The notes below the pieces were generated by a model. It did not search any database, was not told where the DNA came from, and saw only the letters and a program-made list of their open reading frames with translations. From positions 1-60,134 of the forward strand of contig JAMPFS010000013.1 in NCBI GenBank assembly GCA_023664325.1: DNA of 60,134 nt, read 5' to 3'. Below, one piece after another: positions 1 to 8,335 of this stretch (the stretch's first letter is position 1; every line of letters starts with the position of its first letter). The position numbers were made by a program, and so were the translations under genes. The DNA comes from Clostridium sp. Lineage in GTDB: Bacteria; Bacillota; Clostridia; Lachnospirales; Lachnospiraceae.

Positions 1-58
1 GCTAAAAAATCCTTGAAAAATAAGGAAAAAAAGACTTGACTAAATAGGGAGGTATCAT

Positions 59-415
59 ATAAGATTCCCGGAAGAATACAAGCGGTTATATCAATCTGGT
101 TTTAGAAGAATTGATCATCGACTGGAAATTCATGCGGGAAATGATGTTTTGCATATAAGTAGATTCTTATTTGCCACTGAAATCTATGATACATGGGAAG
201 AATTTTATGATTTTTTTGGGTATGATATCGCTCCGATTGCAGAAACGGATGATGATAATTACATATGTTTGTATTATAGGGAAAATACGAAAAAACCGTC
301 AATTATATATTGGAATTATGAATTGGCTTTAGAAAATCGGGAGGAGGGCATATTCTTTTTATATCATGATATGAATGAATTTGAAGCTAAACTATTAAAA
401 AACAGGAGGATTTGA
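59..415 (+). pseudogene. SUKH (SMI1/KNR4)-family immunity-like protein with ATA in place of start codon
   Basis: SUKH proteins usually act as intracellular immunity proteins against secreted nuclease or other polymorphic toxins. The frame is open from 44 to 415 and begins with a typical SUKH opening (RFPEEYKRLYQSGFRRID), followed by tryptophan- and aspartate-rich strands (TWEEFYDFFGYD) and a late WNYELALENREEG segment. A ribosome site GGGAGG at 47-52 sits six bases before an ATA codon at 59, exactly where a start is expected. An in-frame TAA lies at 41-43, so the gene does not continue from upstream. Either ATA is used inefficiently or the start codon has been lost. A later TTG at 149 would delete the conserved N-terminus. 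Next gene starts two bases after the stop. Family call is by pattern, about 65% sure. Confidence 0.55.
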
Positions 416-416
416 T

Positions 417-692
417 ATGTCTAATATAATTAGGTTATCTGCTGCATATGATGATGTTTTATGGACAAACTTCGCAAATTGTTTTGAAACGGTGACTACG
501 AGAACAGGGAATTTGGAGACAGTGCCACAAGATATTTTAAATGTATTAGTAGGTCTGTTGGGAGAGAGAACGGCTGACATGTGGATAGGTAAGGAAGTAA
601 CATATTTAGATAATACGGTTGGTCTGGATTTGTTGAATACAGAACTGGGAATTAAAGCTTTAAAAATGTTTTTGCTAACTATGCCTAATTGA
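417..692 (+). CDS. Small hypothetical protein, possible toxin-partner domain
   Basis: A 91-residue soluble protein translated directly after the SUKH-like gene (ATG two bases after its stop, ribosome site AGGAGG at 401-406). I do not recognise the family with confidence. The C-terminal part (MWIGKEVTYLDNTVGLDLLN followed by TELGIKALKMFL) resembles in pattern the toxin-binding end of MbcA/ParS/Xre antitoxins, where a W-P-N-L-G-G-P-L-L-T-G signature is seen, but several of those positions differ here. Context (immunity-like protein upstream, MazEF remnant downstream) favours an immunity or antitoxin role. This is inference only. Confidence 0.6.
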   Translation: MSNIIRLSAAYDDVLWTNFANCFETVTTRTGNLETVPQDILNVLVGLLGERTADMWIGKEVTYLDNTVGLDLLNTELGIKALKMFLLTMPN

Positions 693-758
693 TGTGTTAT
701 AGTAATAGCTAAACATAGTTTGTTGTTAGGATAATTATAAAAAACAGGGGATGACAGC

Positions 759-1277
759 ATGGTTAGGGTGTTATGTATTGGACTCTATAGTGGCGAAGGA
801 AAATTTACAAAAGAACAATGGAAATGTTTTATTAAGTGGTGTGAAAAAGAATGTAATAAAATTATTATCTATTCGCCAATGCTTTATAGTGCAGTTTGCT
901 TGAAGTTTTTGTCATATTGCACTATTAGTGCGTTAGAGAAACCAGATGAAACAATGGATGTCTATGCATATGAGATTAATGTGGAAAATGTTTTGTTTTG
1001 GAACTATGTCAAAGATTATAATTATAATATTGACAGCAGGGATAACATTTCCCATATATTTTTTTACAATAACGGAAGCTGCATTGCTTCACTGGCAACC
1101 GTTGATTATGAAAACTATTTAGTGGTTGAGGAGCCGGTTATCCATGAGGAAAAATTACTACCAAACAAAACCTTGATACAGGAAAACATTCAACTTTGTA
1201 TGAAAGGAAAGGCTGATATAGATGGTTTATTGCAAGGGGAAGATTGGGAACCGTTAGGAAGAGAATCAAAATTGTGA
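759..1277 (+). CDS. Hypothetical protein in immunity/toxin-antitoxin cluster
   Basis: A 172-residue soluble protein with no signal peptide and no membrane segment; ATG at 759 preceded by an AGGGG-type ribosome site. The N-terminal half has alternating hydrophobic stretches (KIIIYSPMLYSAVCLKFLSYCTISAL) and the middle contains a predicted beta-rich part (ISHIFFYNNGSCIASLATVDYEN). I recognise no catalytic motif or family. Its end overlaps the start of the next gene by 34 bases. AT-rich composition matches the rest of this 2-kb cluster and differs from the signalling genes further on. Position between a SUKH-like gene and a mazEF remnant suggests an immunity protein. Confidence 0.55.
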   Translation: MVRVLCIGLYSGEGKFTKEQWKCFIKWCEKECNKIIIYSPMLYSAVCLKFLSYCTISALEKPDETMDVYAYEINVENVLFWNYVKDYNYNIDSRDNISHIFFYNNGSCIASLATVDYENYLVVEEPVIHEEKLLPNKTLIQENIQLCMKGKADIDGLLQGEDWEPLGRESKL

Positions 1278-1783
1278 GGGAAAAGACTAATTTGCCGGAG
1301 ATTGATTTTTTGCCAAGACAAACAAGTTGGTCAAATAGCATTATCCAGTATGGTAACTTAGAGGGCGATTGTATAGAATTTTTGTTGTCGGATAAAAGAC
1401 AGGTAGAAGAAATTGAATGCAGACTGGATATTAGATGTATTACAAAAGAAAAATTAGAAAGGGTATTGCGCTATATTAATCAGATAGAAGCTGACATATA
1501 TATGGATGGCAAAATAATTAGTCCGCAAATGGAGAAAATTATTTCGTTGATAAGGGATTCACCGGCAATGAAATTTTGTATAGATCCGCAAGCATTTCTT
1601 GAAGCATTGGGAATGATGGAAAACGATCTTGTGGAGCTTAGCAGAGTTGACGATAATATTGTGATTACGAAAGTGAAAAAGGACAAGGACATTACTTTAG
1701 AAGATATATTCAGAAATTATGATGGAGAATATGTAACTGAGGAATTTGATTGGGGCTCACCTGTTGGGAAGGAAGTGTGGTAA
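1244..1783 (+). CDS. MazE-type antitoxin C-terminus fused to unrelated N-terminal domain
   Basis: The last 70 residues read as a MazE/PemI antitoxin: AFLEALGMMENDLVEL, then IVITKVKKDKDITLEDIF, ending NYDGEYVTEEFDWGSPVG-KEVW, the usual toxin-binding tail of Firmicutes MazE. The first ~105 residues are not MazE: the expected short AbrB-type start (KWGNS...IRIPK) is missing, and instead there is a mixed alpha/beta stretch resembling an immunity protein (LLSDKRQVEEIECRLDIRCI). The join falls near residue 108-111 (CIDPQ/AFLEALG), where a native MazE would read PKAFLEALG. TTG start at 1244 has AGGGGAAG just before it; internal ATGs at 1501 and 1531 are alternatives. The stop overlaps the following mazF start (TAATG). 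Probably a recombination product; DNA binding is likely lost, toxin binding may remain. Confidence 0.6.
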   Translation: MGTVRKRIKIVREKTNLPEIDFLPRQTSWSNSIIQYGNLEGDCIEFLLSDKRQVEEIECRLDIRCITKEKLERVLRYINQIEADIYMDGKIISPQMEKIISLIRDSPAMKFCIDPQAFLEALGMMENDLVELSRVDDNIVITKVKKDKDITLEDIFRNYDGEYVTEEFDWGSPVGKEVW

Positions 1784-1908
1784 TGTATAATCCGAAACAA
1801 GGCGATATAGTATTTTTGGATTTTAGCCCGCAATCGGGACATGAGCAAGCAGGGAGAAGACCAGGAATAGCTATCCGCTATGGAATTAGGAAAACATTCA
1901 ACTGTTAA
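1783..1908 (+). pseudogene. MazF toxin remnant (first ~31 residues)
   Basis: The start overlaps the MazE stop as in intact mazEF operons. The translation MYNPKQGDIVFLDFSPQSGH followed by EQAGRRPGIAI is the conserved N-terminus of MazF mRNA endoribonucleases (GDIVxxDFxPxxGxEQxGxRPxxV). After about 31 residues similarity ends (RYGIRKTFNC) and a stop follows, so the roughly 80 C-terminal residues of the beta-barrel nuclease are gone. The toxin must be inactive. Together with the fused MazE this shows deletions on both sides of a former mazEF locus. Confidence 0.7.
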
Positions 1909-2009
1909 ATCATGAAAGATTGACAATATATCGGTTTATGGATAGAATGGATGCTATAATAAACGGATTGGGTTATCATTCGACACAATCCTGAAAAACC
2001 GGGGAGGAA

Positions 2010-2939
2010 ATGAAGATGGAACTGAAATTAGCGGATGATGAGAAAAATGATAAGCAAACGGGGAGTTTGCGTTTGTCAGGTGCAGGGGAAGGAAAAGGAA
2101 CAGGGGGGGTACCGGAGCAGGACAACCCGTGGGATTTTGATAAGCCGGAAGAGCCGATTGTTACCCGTTCCATTCAGAGTAGTGTAACTGTAGACAGTGG
2201 CTCGTATGGCGGGCTTGCAAGTGATGTGCATATCGTGGTGAAGCTTGGGCGGATTCTCGTTTATGCATGTATGTTTTTTATGATTGCATCTATGATATGG
2301 ATTGTAACGCAGCCGAAGATAGACCTTTATATGAATACGCGGAAAATTTCTCCGCTTTTTTCTCTATGTGCATTTGTGGTGATCGTAGATTCCATTTTAG
2401 TAAATGTGCTGTATGAGAGAAAAATTTCTTTGATTTTCTGGGCATGGTTCCTGATGCTTGCTTATCCACTTAAGCGGGATAATCATGTAAACGGCGGAGG
2501 TCCGTTGGGTGGTTTGACCTGTTTCGGAATGTTGATTGCATATGTGGCATTTTTTGCAAGTATCATGACATCTTTTTCGACCTATGGGAAAGCGGTCATG
2601 AATGAAGATGCGACAGTGCGTTCAGAAATTGTTGCTTTTATGGAGCAGCCGGTGGCGGGTACTGGCGATAATTTTGAATCCAGGCTCAAGCAAAATTTAC
2701 TGATTCAGAATATAGAGGTGGTAACGCAGGGAAATCAGAGGATCGTAGTGGTTCAGGGCAATGGGGAATATGGAGCCAATAAAGATGGACTTGTTGAGTA
2801 TATGAGCAAAACGGTTGCCACACAGCTTGCATTTGTAAAAGATACATCCGGAAATTATCAGATTGGCGCAGCAATGTTGGGAGATGTCACGTTATCAAAT
2901 CAATATCTGGAATATTATTGGAATACTTGTATGAAGTGA
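2010..2939 (+). CDS. Hypothetical four-helix membrane protein
   Basis: A 309-residue protein of unknown family; ATG at 2010 has a GGGGAGG ribosome site five bases upstream. The first ~80 residues are hydrophilic, glycine- and proline-rich and cytosolic. Four hydrophobic segments follow: about 86-106 (LVYACMFFMIASMIWIV), 115-137 (SLCAFVVIVDSILV), 141-155 (LIFWAWFLMLAYPL) and 168-188 (CFGMLIAYVAFFASIM). The last ~110 residues form a soluble, presumably outside domain with alternating strands (IEVVTQGNQRIVVVQGNGEY). No enzyme motif is visible. It directly precedes the secreted BspA-like protein gene (90 bases between them) and could be co-transcribed with it. Function unknown. Confidence 0.75.
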   Translation: MKMELKLADDEKNDKQTGSLRLSGAGEGKGTGGVPEQDNPWDFDKPEEPIVTRSIQSSVTVDSGSYGGLASDVHIVVKLGRILVYACMFFMIASMIWIVTQPKIDLYMNTRKISPLFSLCAFVVIVDSILVNVLYERKISLIFWAWFLMLAYPLKRDNHVNGGGPLGGLTCFGMLIAYVAFFASIMTSFSTYGKAVMNEDATVRSEIVAFMEQPVAGTGDNFESRLKQNLLIQNIEVVTQGNQRIVVVQGNGEYGANKDGLVEYMSKTVATQLAFVKDTSGNYQIGAAMLGDVTLSNQYLEYYWNTCMK

Positions 2940-3028
2940 TGCGTAAGAAAACTCTTTTAAAATCTCGCATTTTGTGTTATAAAGGGAGTAGCAAACTTGA
3001 CAATAATATATGTATGGAGGTAGAAAGT

Positions 3029-4825
3029 ATGGGGAAGGTAAAAAGTAAGAAATTGACCGGACTGTTAGTGCTTGTTTTCAGTATGTTATCCGTTGTCTGC
3101 TGCGGCAAAGTGGCACAGGCACAGGAGACGACGACATTTTCGGTGACAAACAGTAATTTAACCATTGTGAACAATGTGGTAACGGCGTTTACCGGTGACA
3201 AGGAGCAGACGACAGAGGTTGTAATTCCGTTAGGCGTTACAGCAATTGGTGACGAGGTGTTTCGGGAGTGCGGCAAACTGGAAACGATCGTAATGCCGGA
3301 CACAGTGACAACTTTTGGAAAGAATGCTTTTACGGATTGTGGCGTTTCCACGATAGCTGTATACACAGAGTACGCAGAAAATGGCACGGTACAGATTGAA
3401 GATTTAAAGCGGGGAGTCGTGGTTTTGCCAAAGAGTCTTACTACAATAGATGCCACTACCTTTTCCCTGGCAAAGTCCATTCGCAATTTTTCTGTTTCGG
3501 AGGAAAATACCGTGTTTAAAACGGCATCGGCGAATCCGGAGCAGACGGACATGGGTGAATTACTGCTGAGCAAAGACGGAACCAAGTTATATCGCATGGC
3601 GCCATCTTATGGCGTGAATGATATCTATTATCTTCCGGAAGGACTGGTGGAGATTCTTGCCTATTCCTTAGAGTCCAATATGGGCGGCAACCGGAGTTAT
3701 GTGATTCCGGCATCCGTAACCAGTATCGGAGAATATGCATTCTATGGATGCGGGAATCTGAACGGAATCCAGTTCGCAGAGGATGGAAAGCTTACTACCA
3801 TTGGCGCATTTGCCTTTGCAAAAAATTCAAATATCAGCAACAATTCAGGGTACTTTAAGCTGCCAAAGAGCGTTACAACGATTGGAGAATCCTGTTTTAA
3901 GGACTGTGTAAATATGCAGATTGACCTTTCTGAAACCAATCTTGAAACAATTCCGCAGTATATCTTTGACGGCTGCCAGAACATTCATGCTGTGACAATG
4001 CCAAAGTCGTTAAAATATTTGGAGGCATATGCATTTTATGGATGTACCAATCTGAATAATATTTACTTTTTAGGGGAGACGTTGGACAAGATTGGAACAG
4101 GCGCATTTCAGGGATGCAATAACCTTCATGAAATTGAAGTGCCGGAAGGAGTTAAGAGCATAGAAAATGATACCTTTGACGGCTGCCAGAACTTAAACAA
4201 GATTATCCTGCCGGACAGTCTGGAAAAGATTGGGGATAATGCGTTTAAGGATTGCCAGAATATCCATGAGATGGTAATTCCGAAAAATGTTACATATATT
4301 TCTAATACGAGCTTTACAGGCGCAAAACAAGACGAAATTGACACGTCAAAGAATGAGTACGCACAGAGCAAAATAGGCGGGCTTCCGAAGAAGGGAACAA
4401 CCTTTATCATCAATAATGTCAAATACAAGATTACAAAATCAGACAAGACAAAAGGCACGGCTGCGGTAGCGGGAGTAAAATCCAAAAAGATTACCAAAGC
4501 TGTAGTCCAGGATACAGTGGAAAAGGGCGGATATACCTTCAAGGTAACGGCGATTAATAAGAATGCATTTAAAAAATGTACAAAGTTAAAGAACGTAACG
4601 ATTGGAAAGAACGTAACGAAGATTGATTCGAATGCATTTTACGGCGCTAAGAAGCTGAATAAGATTACGATTAAATCAACCAAGCTGAAATCAGTTGGCA
4701 AGAATGCACTGAAGGGAATCAAAAAAACTGCAACGATTAAGGTGCCGAAGAGTAAGCTTAAGAAGTATAAGAAGCTGTTTAAAAGCAAAACCGGTTATAA
4801 AAAGACAATGAAGATCAAAAAATAA
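3029..4825 (+). CDS. BspA-like leucine-rich-repeat secreted surface protein
   Basis: A 598-residue secreted protein. The ATG at 3029 has GGAGG eight bases upstream and opens a signal peptide (KK followed by LLVLVFSMLSVVCC, probable cleavage after AQA at residue 31). Residues ~60-440 contain repeated BspA-type leucine-rich repeats (LRR_5): units of about 23 residues such as IPASVTSIGEYAFYGCGNLN and LPDSLEKIGDNAFKDCQNIH. Residues ~455-598 are a lysine-rich tail with two further repeats, ending without an LPXTG anchor or membrane helix. BspA-like proteins are commonly surface adhesins or binding proteins; the ligand here is unknown. A much larger relative is encoded at 50596-54957. The frame is open further upstream to 2918 but only the 3029 start gives a signal peptide. 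Confidence 0.85.
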   Translation: MGKVKSKKLTGLLVLVFSMLSVVCCGKVAQAQETTTFSVTNSNLTIVNNVVTAFTGDKEQTTEVVIPLGVTAIGDEVFRECGKLETIVMPDTVTTFGKNAFTDCGVSTIAVYTEYAENGTVQIEDLKRGVVVLPKSLTTIDATTFSLAKSIRNFSVSEENTVFKTASANPEQTDMGELLLSKDGTKLYRMAPSYGVNDIYYLPEGLVEILAYSLESNMGGNRSYVIPASVTSIGEYAFYGCGNLNGIQFAEDGKLTTIGAFAFAKNSNISNNSGYFKLPKSVTTIGESCFKDCVNMQIDLSETNLETIPQYIFDGCQNIHAVTMPKSLKYLEAYAFYGCTNLNNIYFLGETLDKIGTGAFQGCNNLHEIEVPEGVKSIENDTFDGCQNLNKIILPDSLEKIGDNAFKDCQNIHEMVIPKNVTYISNTSFTGAKQDEIDTSKNEYAQSKIGGLPKKGTTFIINNVKYKITKSDKTKGTAAVAGVKSKKITKAVVQDTVEKGGYTFKVTAINKNAFKKCTKLKNVTIGKNVTKIDSNAFYGAKKLNKITIKSTKLKSVGKNALKGIKKTATIKVPKSKLKKYKKLFKSKTGYKKTMKIKK

Positions 4826-4875
4826 GCGCATGTGAAGAAAAGCCTGCAAATGCTGATCTTCCATGAGAATATTGG

Positions 4876-4907
4876 GGGCTGGAATCTTTTTTACAGGATT
4901 TCAGCCC
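4876..4907 (+). repeat. Inverted repeat / hairpin between BspA-like gene and hybrid kinase gene
   Basis: GGGCTGGAATC (4876-4886) pairs with GATTTCAGCCC (4897-4907) with one mismatch, around a ten-base loop TTTTTTACAG. No T-run follows on either strand, so it is a weak intrinsic terminator at best. It lies 34 bases before the kinase start and might act in that gene's leader. Confidence 0.45.
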
Positions 4908-4940
4908 TCGCTTAATAAAAAGATACACGGAGGATACAAG

Positions 4941-7900
4941 ATGAAAAAGAAAGAGTCCATACAGGAGATTATTTATGCTGTTTTTCTTTTGGCAGCTATT
5001 ATCTTTTTGTTTTTTTGGTTTACGGAGCAAAACAGCAGGCGTACGGAGAAGCAGAACAGGGATTATGCGGCAGATTCTGCACGAATGAAGGTCGAGCAGA
5101 TTGATAACGAGTTAAGTAATGCGTTAGACCGAATTAATGCCTATGCATATTTTGTAGGAGAAGGTCTGGAGGAACCGGAAATCACAGCGCAGATGCTGAA
5201 AAGAATAGAAGAAAATTCCCAGTTTGATGCCATCATGTTCGCCGACAATAAAGGTTTAGACCATGCATCCGATGGACGTACTGCTGATGCTGCAATGCGG
5301 AATTATTATGTTGACGGCATGCAGGGAAACAGTGGCATAGAAGTCGTATTTGATCCCTATTTTTTTGATGAGACAATGGCATGCTTCTATGCGCCTGTAT
5401 ACTATAACGAGCAGGTTATTGGCGTGCTGCGGGGGGCTTTCTTAGCCGAGGAATATCTAAAAGATATGCTCAATACCACATATTTTGGAGAGGATGCACA
5501 GATATTTCTGTGTGTGCCGGACGGCAGGGTAATTGCCGGTTCTGACAATGAAACATACGAGGGTCACCTTCTCGATGCTTTGACAGAAGCGGGAATGATT
5601 AGTCAGGAGGTTGCTGACAAGGCTCAGGGAATTTTTGATAATGGTGGTTCGGAAACTTTTGCGTGTGATGCATCCTGCCACACGGATAATCTCTGTGTGA
5701 CTTATCTGCCGGAAAAAAACTATGTTCTGGTGCAGACCTTTCCTAAAAATGTTACACAGCACATGATTGCAGAAGAAAATTTTGTGGGAATCCAATTGGA
5801 GGTTATGCTCATTGTCCTGTTTGTTGTCTATATTGCGGTTATTCTTATTCGCGCCAAACGCAAGCGCAAACAGTTGGAAATTGAAAATCGGGAGATGGGC
5901 TACATTATAAGCGGTGTCAATACACTGTTTTCCAGGTTTGCCATGTTTGATTTGGAGGAGGATACCTATCAGTATCTTGCGGGAACAAAGCCTGAGACTC
6001 CGGATCTTGCAGACAGAGGGAAATACGAGGATATCGTAGACAATCTGGCATCTTTTGTAGAAGAGAGCCGACGACAGGAGTTTGTTGATTTTATGGATAA
6101 AGATGCCATTATTGCTTCTATGTCGGAACATAACGATTTGCGGTATGAATGTCCGGTCATAAAAGACGGCCGCTCACAATGGGAGCATATGAATGTTATT
6201 TGTCTGGAAAGAAAAGATAATGCTGTTTCCAAAGTTTTGTTTATCCGCCAGAACATCACGGAGATCAAAGAAAAAGAATTGCGCATCCAAAAAGAAAGAT
6301 CGCTTGCAAACCGTAAGGAACGGCAGTACCAGATAGCGATTATGTCCAATTCTTTCTGTAATTTTGAGTTTAATGTAACGAAAGACCTCATAGAACAGGA
6401 TATTGTCCAGACCATAGGCGGGCAAAGTATTTCTTTACTTGAGATGGTGGGGCTGACTGTTCCGTGTAAGGCATCCGAGTATTTTGAAAAATGTAAGCAA
6501 TATATTTTAGAAGAATCTGCGGAAAATTATGACGCTGTAAGCATAGAGAATTTGCTTCAGTGTTATGGAAAGGGAGAGAGAGAGGTGGTCGCTGAGTATT
6601 GGGAAGAGTTCTCCGGTCAGGATCAGATGTGCGTGCGCCAGTCCTTCGTCATGACGAAAGATGACAATACCGGTGACATTATCGCTATGGTTGTCTCCAA
6701 AGATATCACAGAGCAGGTCAGAAAGCAGCGGGAACAGACGTTGGCGCTTCAGGACGCATTAATGCAGGCACAGCATGCAAATAAGGCTAAAACAACATTT
6801 TTATCCAATATGTCCCATGACATTCGTACTCCTATGAATGCTATTATTGGCTTTTCTACCATTGCAGTCAGTCATATTGACAATAAAGAACAGGTTTTGG
6901 ACAGCCTGCAAAAGGTTCTGGCATCCAGCAACCATCTTCTCGGCCTGATTAATGATGTTCTGGATATGAGCAGGATAGAAAGCGGGAAAGTGCAGATTAA
7001 GGAACAGGAATGTAATATTTCTGAACTGATACACAATCTGGTAAATATTATCCAGCCCCAGATTAAGGCAAAACAGCTTGAATTATTTATTGATACCTTC
7101 GAGGTTTCCAATGAATATGTAATAGCCGATCCGTTGAAGCTGAATCAGGTATTTATCAATCTGTTAAGCAATGCCGTGAAATATACGCCTGCCGGCGGAA
7201 CCGTCTCCTTCCGGATTATGCAAAAGACCACATTCCGGCATGGGTATGGCGATTATACATTTATCGTCAAGGACAATGGTATCGGCATGTCACCGGGGTT
7301 TGTGGAACATATTTTTGAACCGTTTGAGCGCGAGTCCACTGTGACACAGAGCGGTATTCAGGGAACGGGACTTGGAATGGCAATTACGAAAAACATTGTG
7401 GAGATGATGAATGGAACAATCAGTGTGGAAAGTGAGATGGGAAAGGGCAGTACATTTACGGTAGATATCGGATTGAAATTGCAGGATACGGAAAAAGCGG
7501 AACAGCAGATTAAGGAGCTGGAAGGTCTGCGGGCATTGGTTGTGGATGATGATTTCAATACATGTGACAGTGTAAATAAGATGTTAAAGCAGATTGGTAT
7601 GCGATCTGAGTGGACAACCTCCGGCAGAGAGGCAGTGTACCGTGCCAGGGCTGCCCATGATGAAGGGGATTCCTACCATACATTCATTATTGATTGGCAG
7701 ATGCCGGGGATGAGCGGAGTGGAAACTGCCAGACAGATTCGCAATGCGGTTGGTAATGAGGCGCCGATCATCATTCTGACTGCGTATGATTGGAGCGATA
7801 TCGAGGAGGAGGCAAGAGCTGCGGGTGTTACCGCTTTTTGCGCAAAGCCTATGTTTCTGTCCGATTTGAAAACCGTGCTGCTTGCCGCTAATAATCTGTT

Positions 7901-8324
7901 GGAGAAGCAGACAGAGGTTCCGGAATGGACGTTAGCCGATTTCAGTGGGAAACGTATCTTATTGGTAGAAGATATCGAATTGAACCGTGAAATTGCACAG
8001 GTGATTCTCGAGGAGGCAGGTTTTCTTGTGGAGACTGCACCGGACGGAACAGATGCTGTCGTAATGATGGAAAAAGCAGCAGAAAATTATTATGATGCGG
8101 TTTTAATGGATATACAGATGCCAATTATGGATGGTTACGAAGCCACAAGAGCCATCCGCAGGCTTCCGAGAAATGATGTAAAAGATTTGCCAATCATTGC
8201 TATGACGGCAAATGCATTAGAGGAAGATAAGGAGGCAGCATTGATGAACGGAATGAATGCCCATATTGCAAAACCGCTGGACATGGATATATTCATATCC
8301 GTACTTAGAAAATTCCTTGATTAA
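4941..8324 (+). CDS. Hybrid sensor histidine kinase with two receiver domains
   Basis: A 1127-residue membrane kinase. ATG at 4941 has GGAGG eight bases upstream; MKKKESIQEIIYAVFLLAAI begins the first membrane helix (about residues 9-29). An external Cache-like sensor follows (~40-280), then a second helix (~290-310, LIVLFVVYIAVILI). Cytosolic PAS-like regions occupy ~320-600. HisKA contains the phospho-site histidine in MSHDIRTPMNAIIGF (~628). The ATPase domain shows the N box NQVFINLLSNAVKYT, G1 DNGIGM and G2 GTGLGMAI. Receiver 1 has VVDDD, acceptor Asp in IIDWQMPGM and Lys in CAKPM; receiver 2 has LVEDIELNREI, LMDIQMPIMDG and AKPLD. Both receivers keep their key residues. There is no HPt or DNA-binding output. 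It converges (11 bases apart) with the sugar-binding protein/EAL unit and probably shares its signal. Confidence 0.9.
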   Translation: MKKKESIQEIIYAVFLLAAIIFLFFWFTEQNSRRTEKQNRDYAADSARMKVEQIDNELSNALDRINAYAYFVGEGLEEPEITAQMLKRIEENSQFDAIMFADNKGLDHASDGRTADAAMRNYYVDGMQGNSGIEVVFDPYFFDETMACFYAPVYYNEQVIGVLRGAFLAEEYLKDMLNTTYFGEDAQIFLCVPDGRVIAGSDNETYEGHLLDALTEAGMISQEVADKAQGIFDNGGSETFACDASCHTDNLCVTYLPEKNYVLVQTFPKNVTQHMIAEENFVGIQLEVMLIVLFVVYIAVILIRAKRKRKQLEIENREMGYIISGVNTLFSRFAMFDLEEDTYQYLAGTKPETPDLADRGKYEDIVDNLASFVEESRRQEFVDFMDKDAIIASMSEHNDLRYECPVIKDGRSQWEHMNVICLERKDNAVSKVLFIRQNITEIKEKELRIQKERSLANRKERQYQIAIMSNSFCNFEFNVTKDLIEQDIVQTIGGQSISLLEMVGLTVPCKASEYFEKCKQYILEESAENYDAVSIENLLQCYGKGEREVVAEYWEEFSGQDQMCVRQSFVMTKDDNTGDIIAMVVSKDITEQVRKQREQTLALQDALMQAQHANKAKTTFLSNMSHDIRTPMNAIIGFSTIAVSHIDNKEQVLDSLQKVLASSNHLLGLINDVLDMSRIESGKVQIKEQECNISELIHNLVNIIQPQIKAKQLELFIDTFEVSNEYVIADPLKLNQVFINLLSNAVKYTPAGGTVSFRIMQKTTFRHGYGDYTFIVKDNGIGMSPGFVEHIFEPFERESTVTQSGIQGTGLGMAITKNIVEMMNGTISVESEMGKGSTFTVDIGLKLQDTEKAEQQIKELEGLRALVVDDDFNTCDSVNKMLKQIGMRSEWTTSGREAVYRARAAHDEGDSYHTFIIDWQMPGMSGVETARQIRNAVGNEAPIIILTAYDWSDIEEEARAAGVTAFCAKPMFLSDLKTVLLAANNLLEKQTEVPEWTLADFSGKRILLVEDIELNREIAQVILEEAGFLVETAPDGTDAVVMMEKAAENYYDAVLMDIQMPIMDGYEATRAIRRLPRNDVKDLPIIAMTANALEEDKEAALMNGMNAHIAKPLDMDIFISVLRKFLD

Positions 8325-8335
8325 TTCCGGAATTG

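Noticed and set aside
5457..6425. Minus-strand frames of 224, 148 and 83 codons inside the hybrid kinase gene
   Set aside because: Antisense shadows with no ribosome sites or family features.
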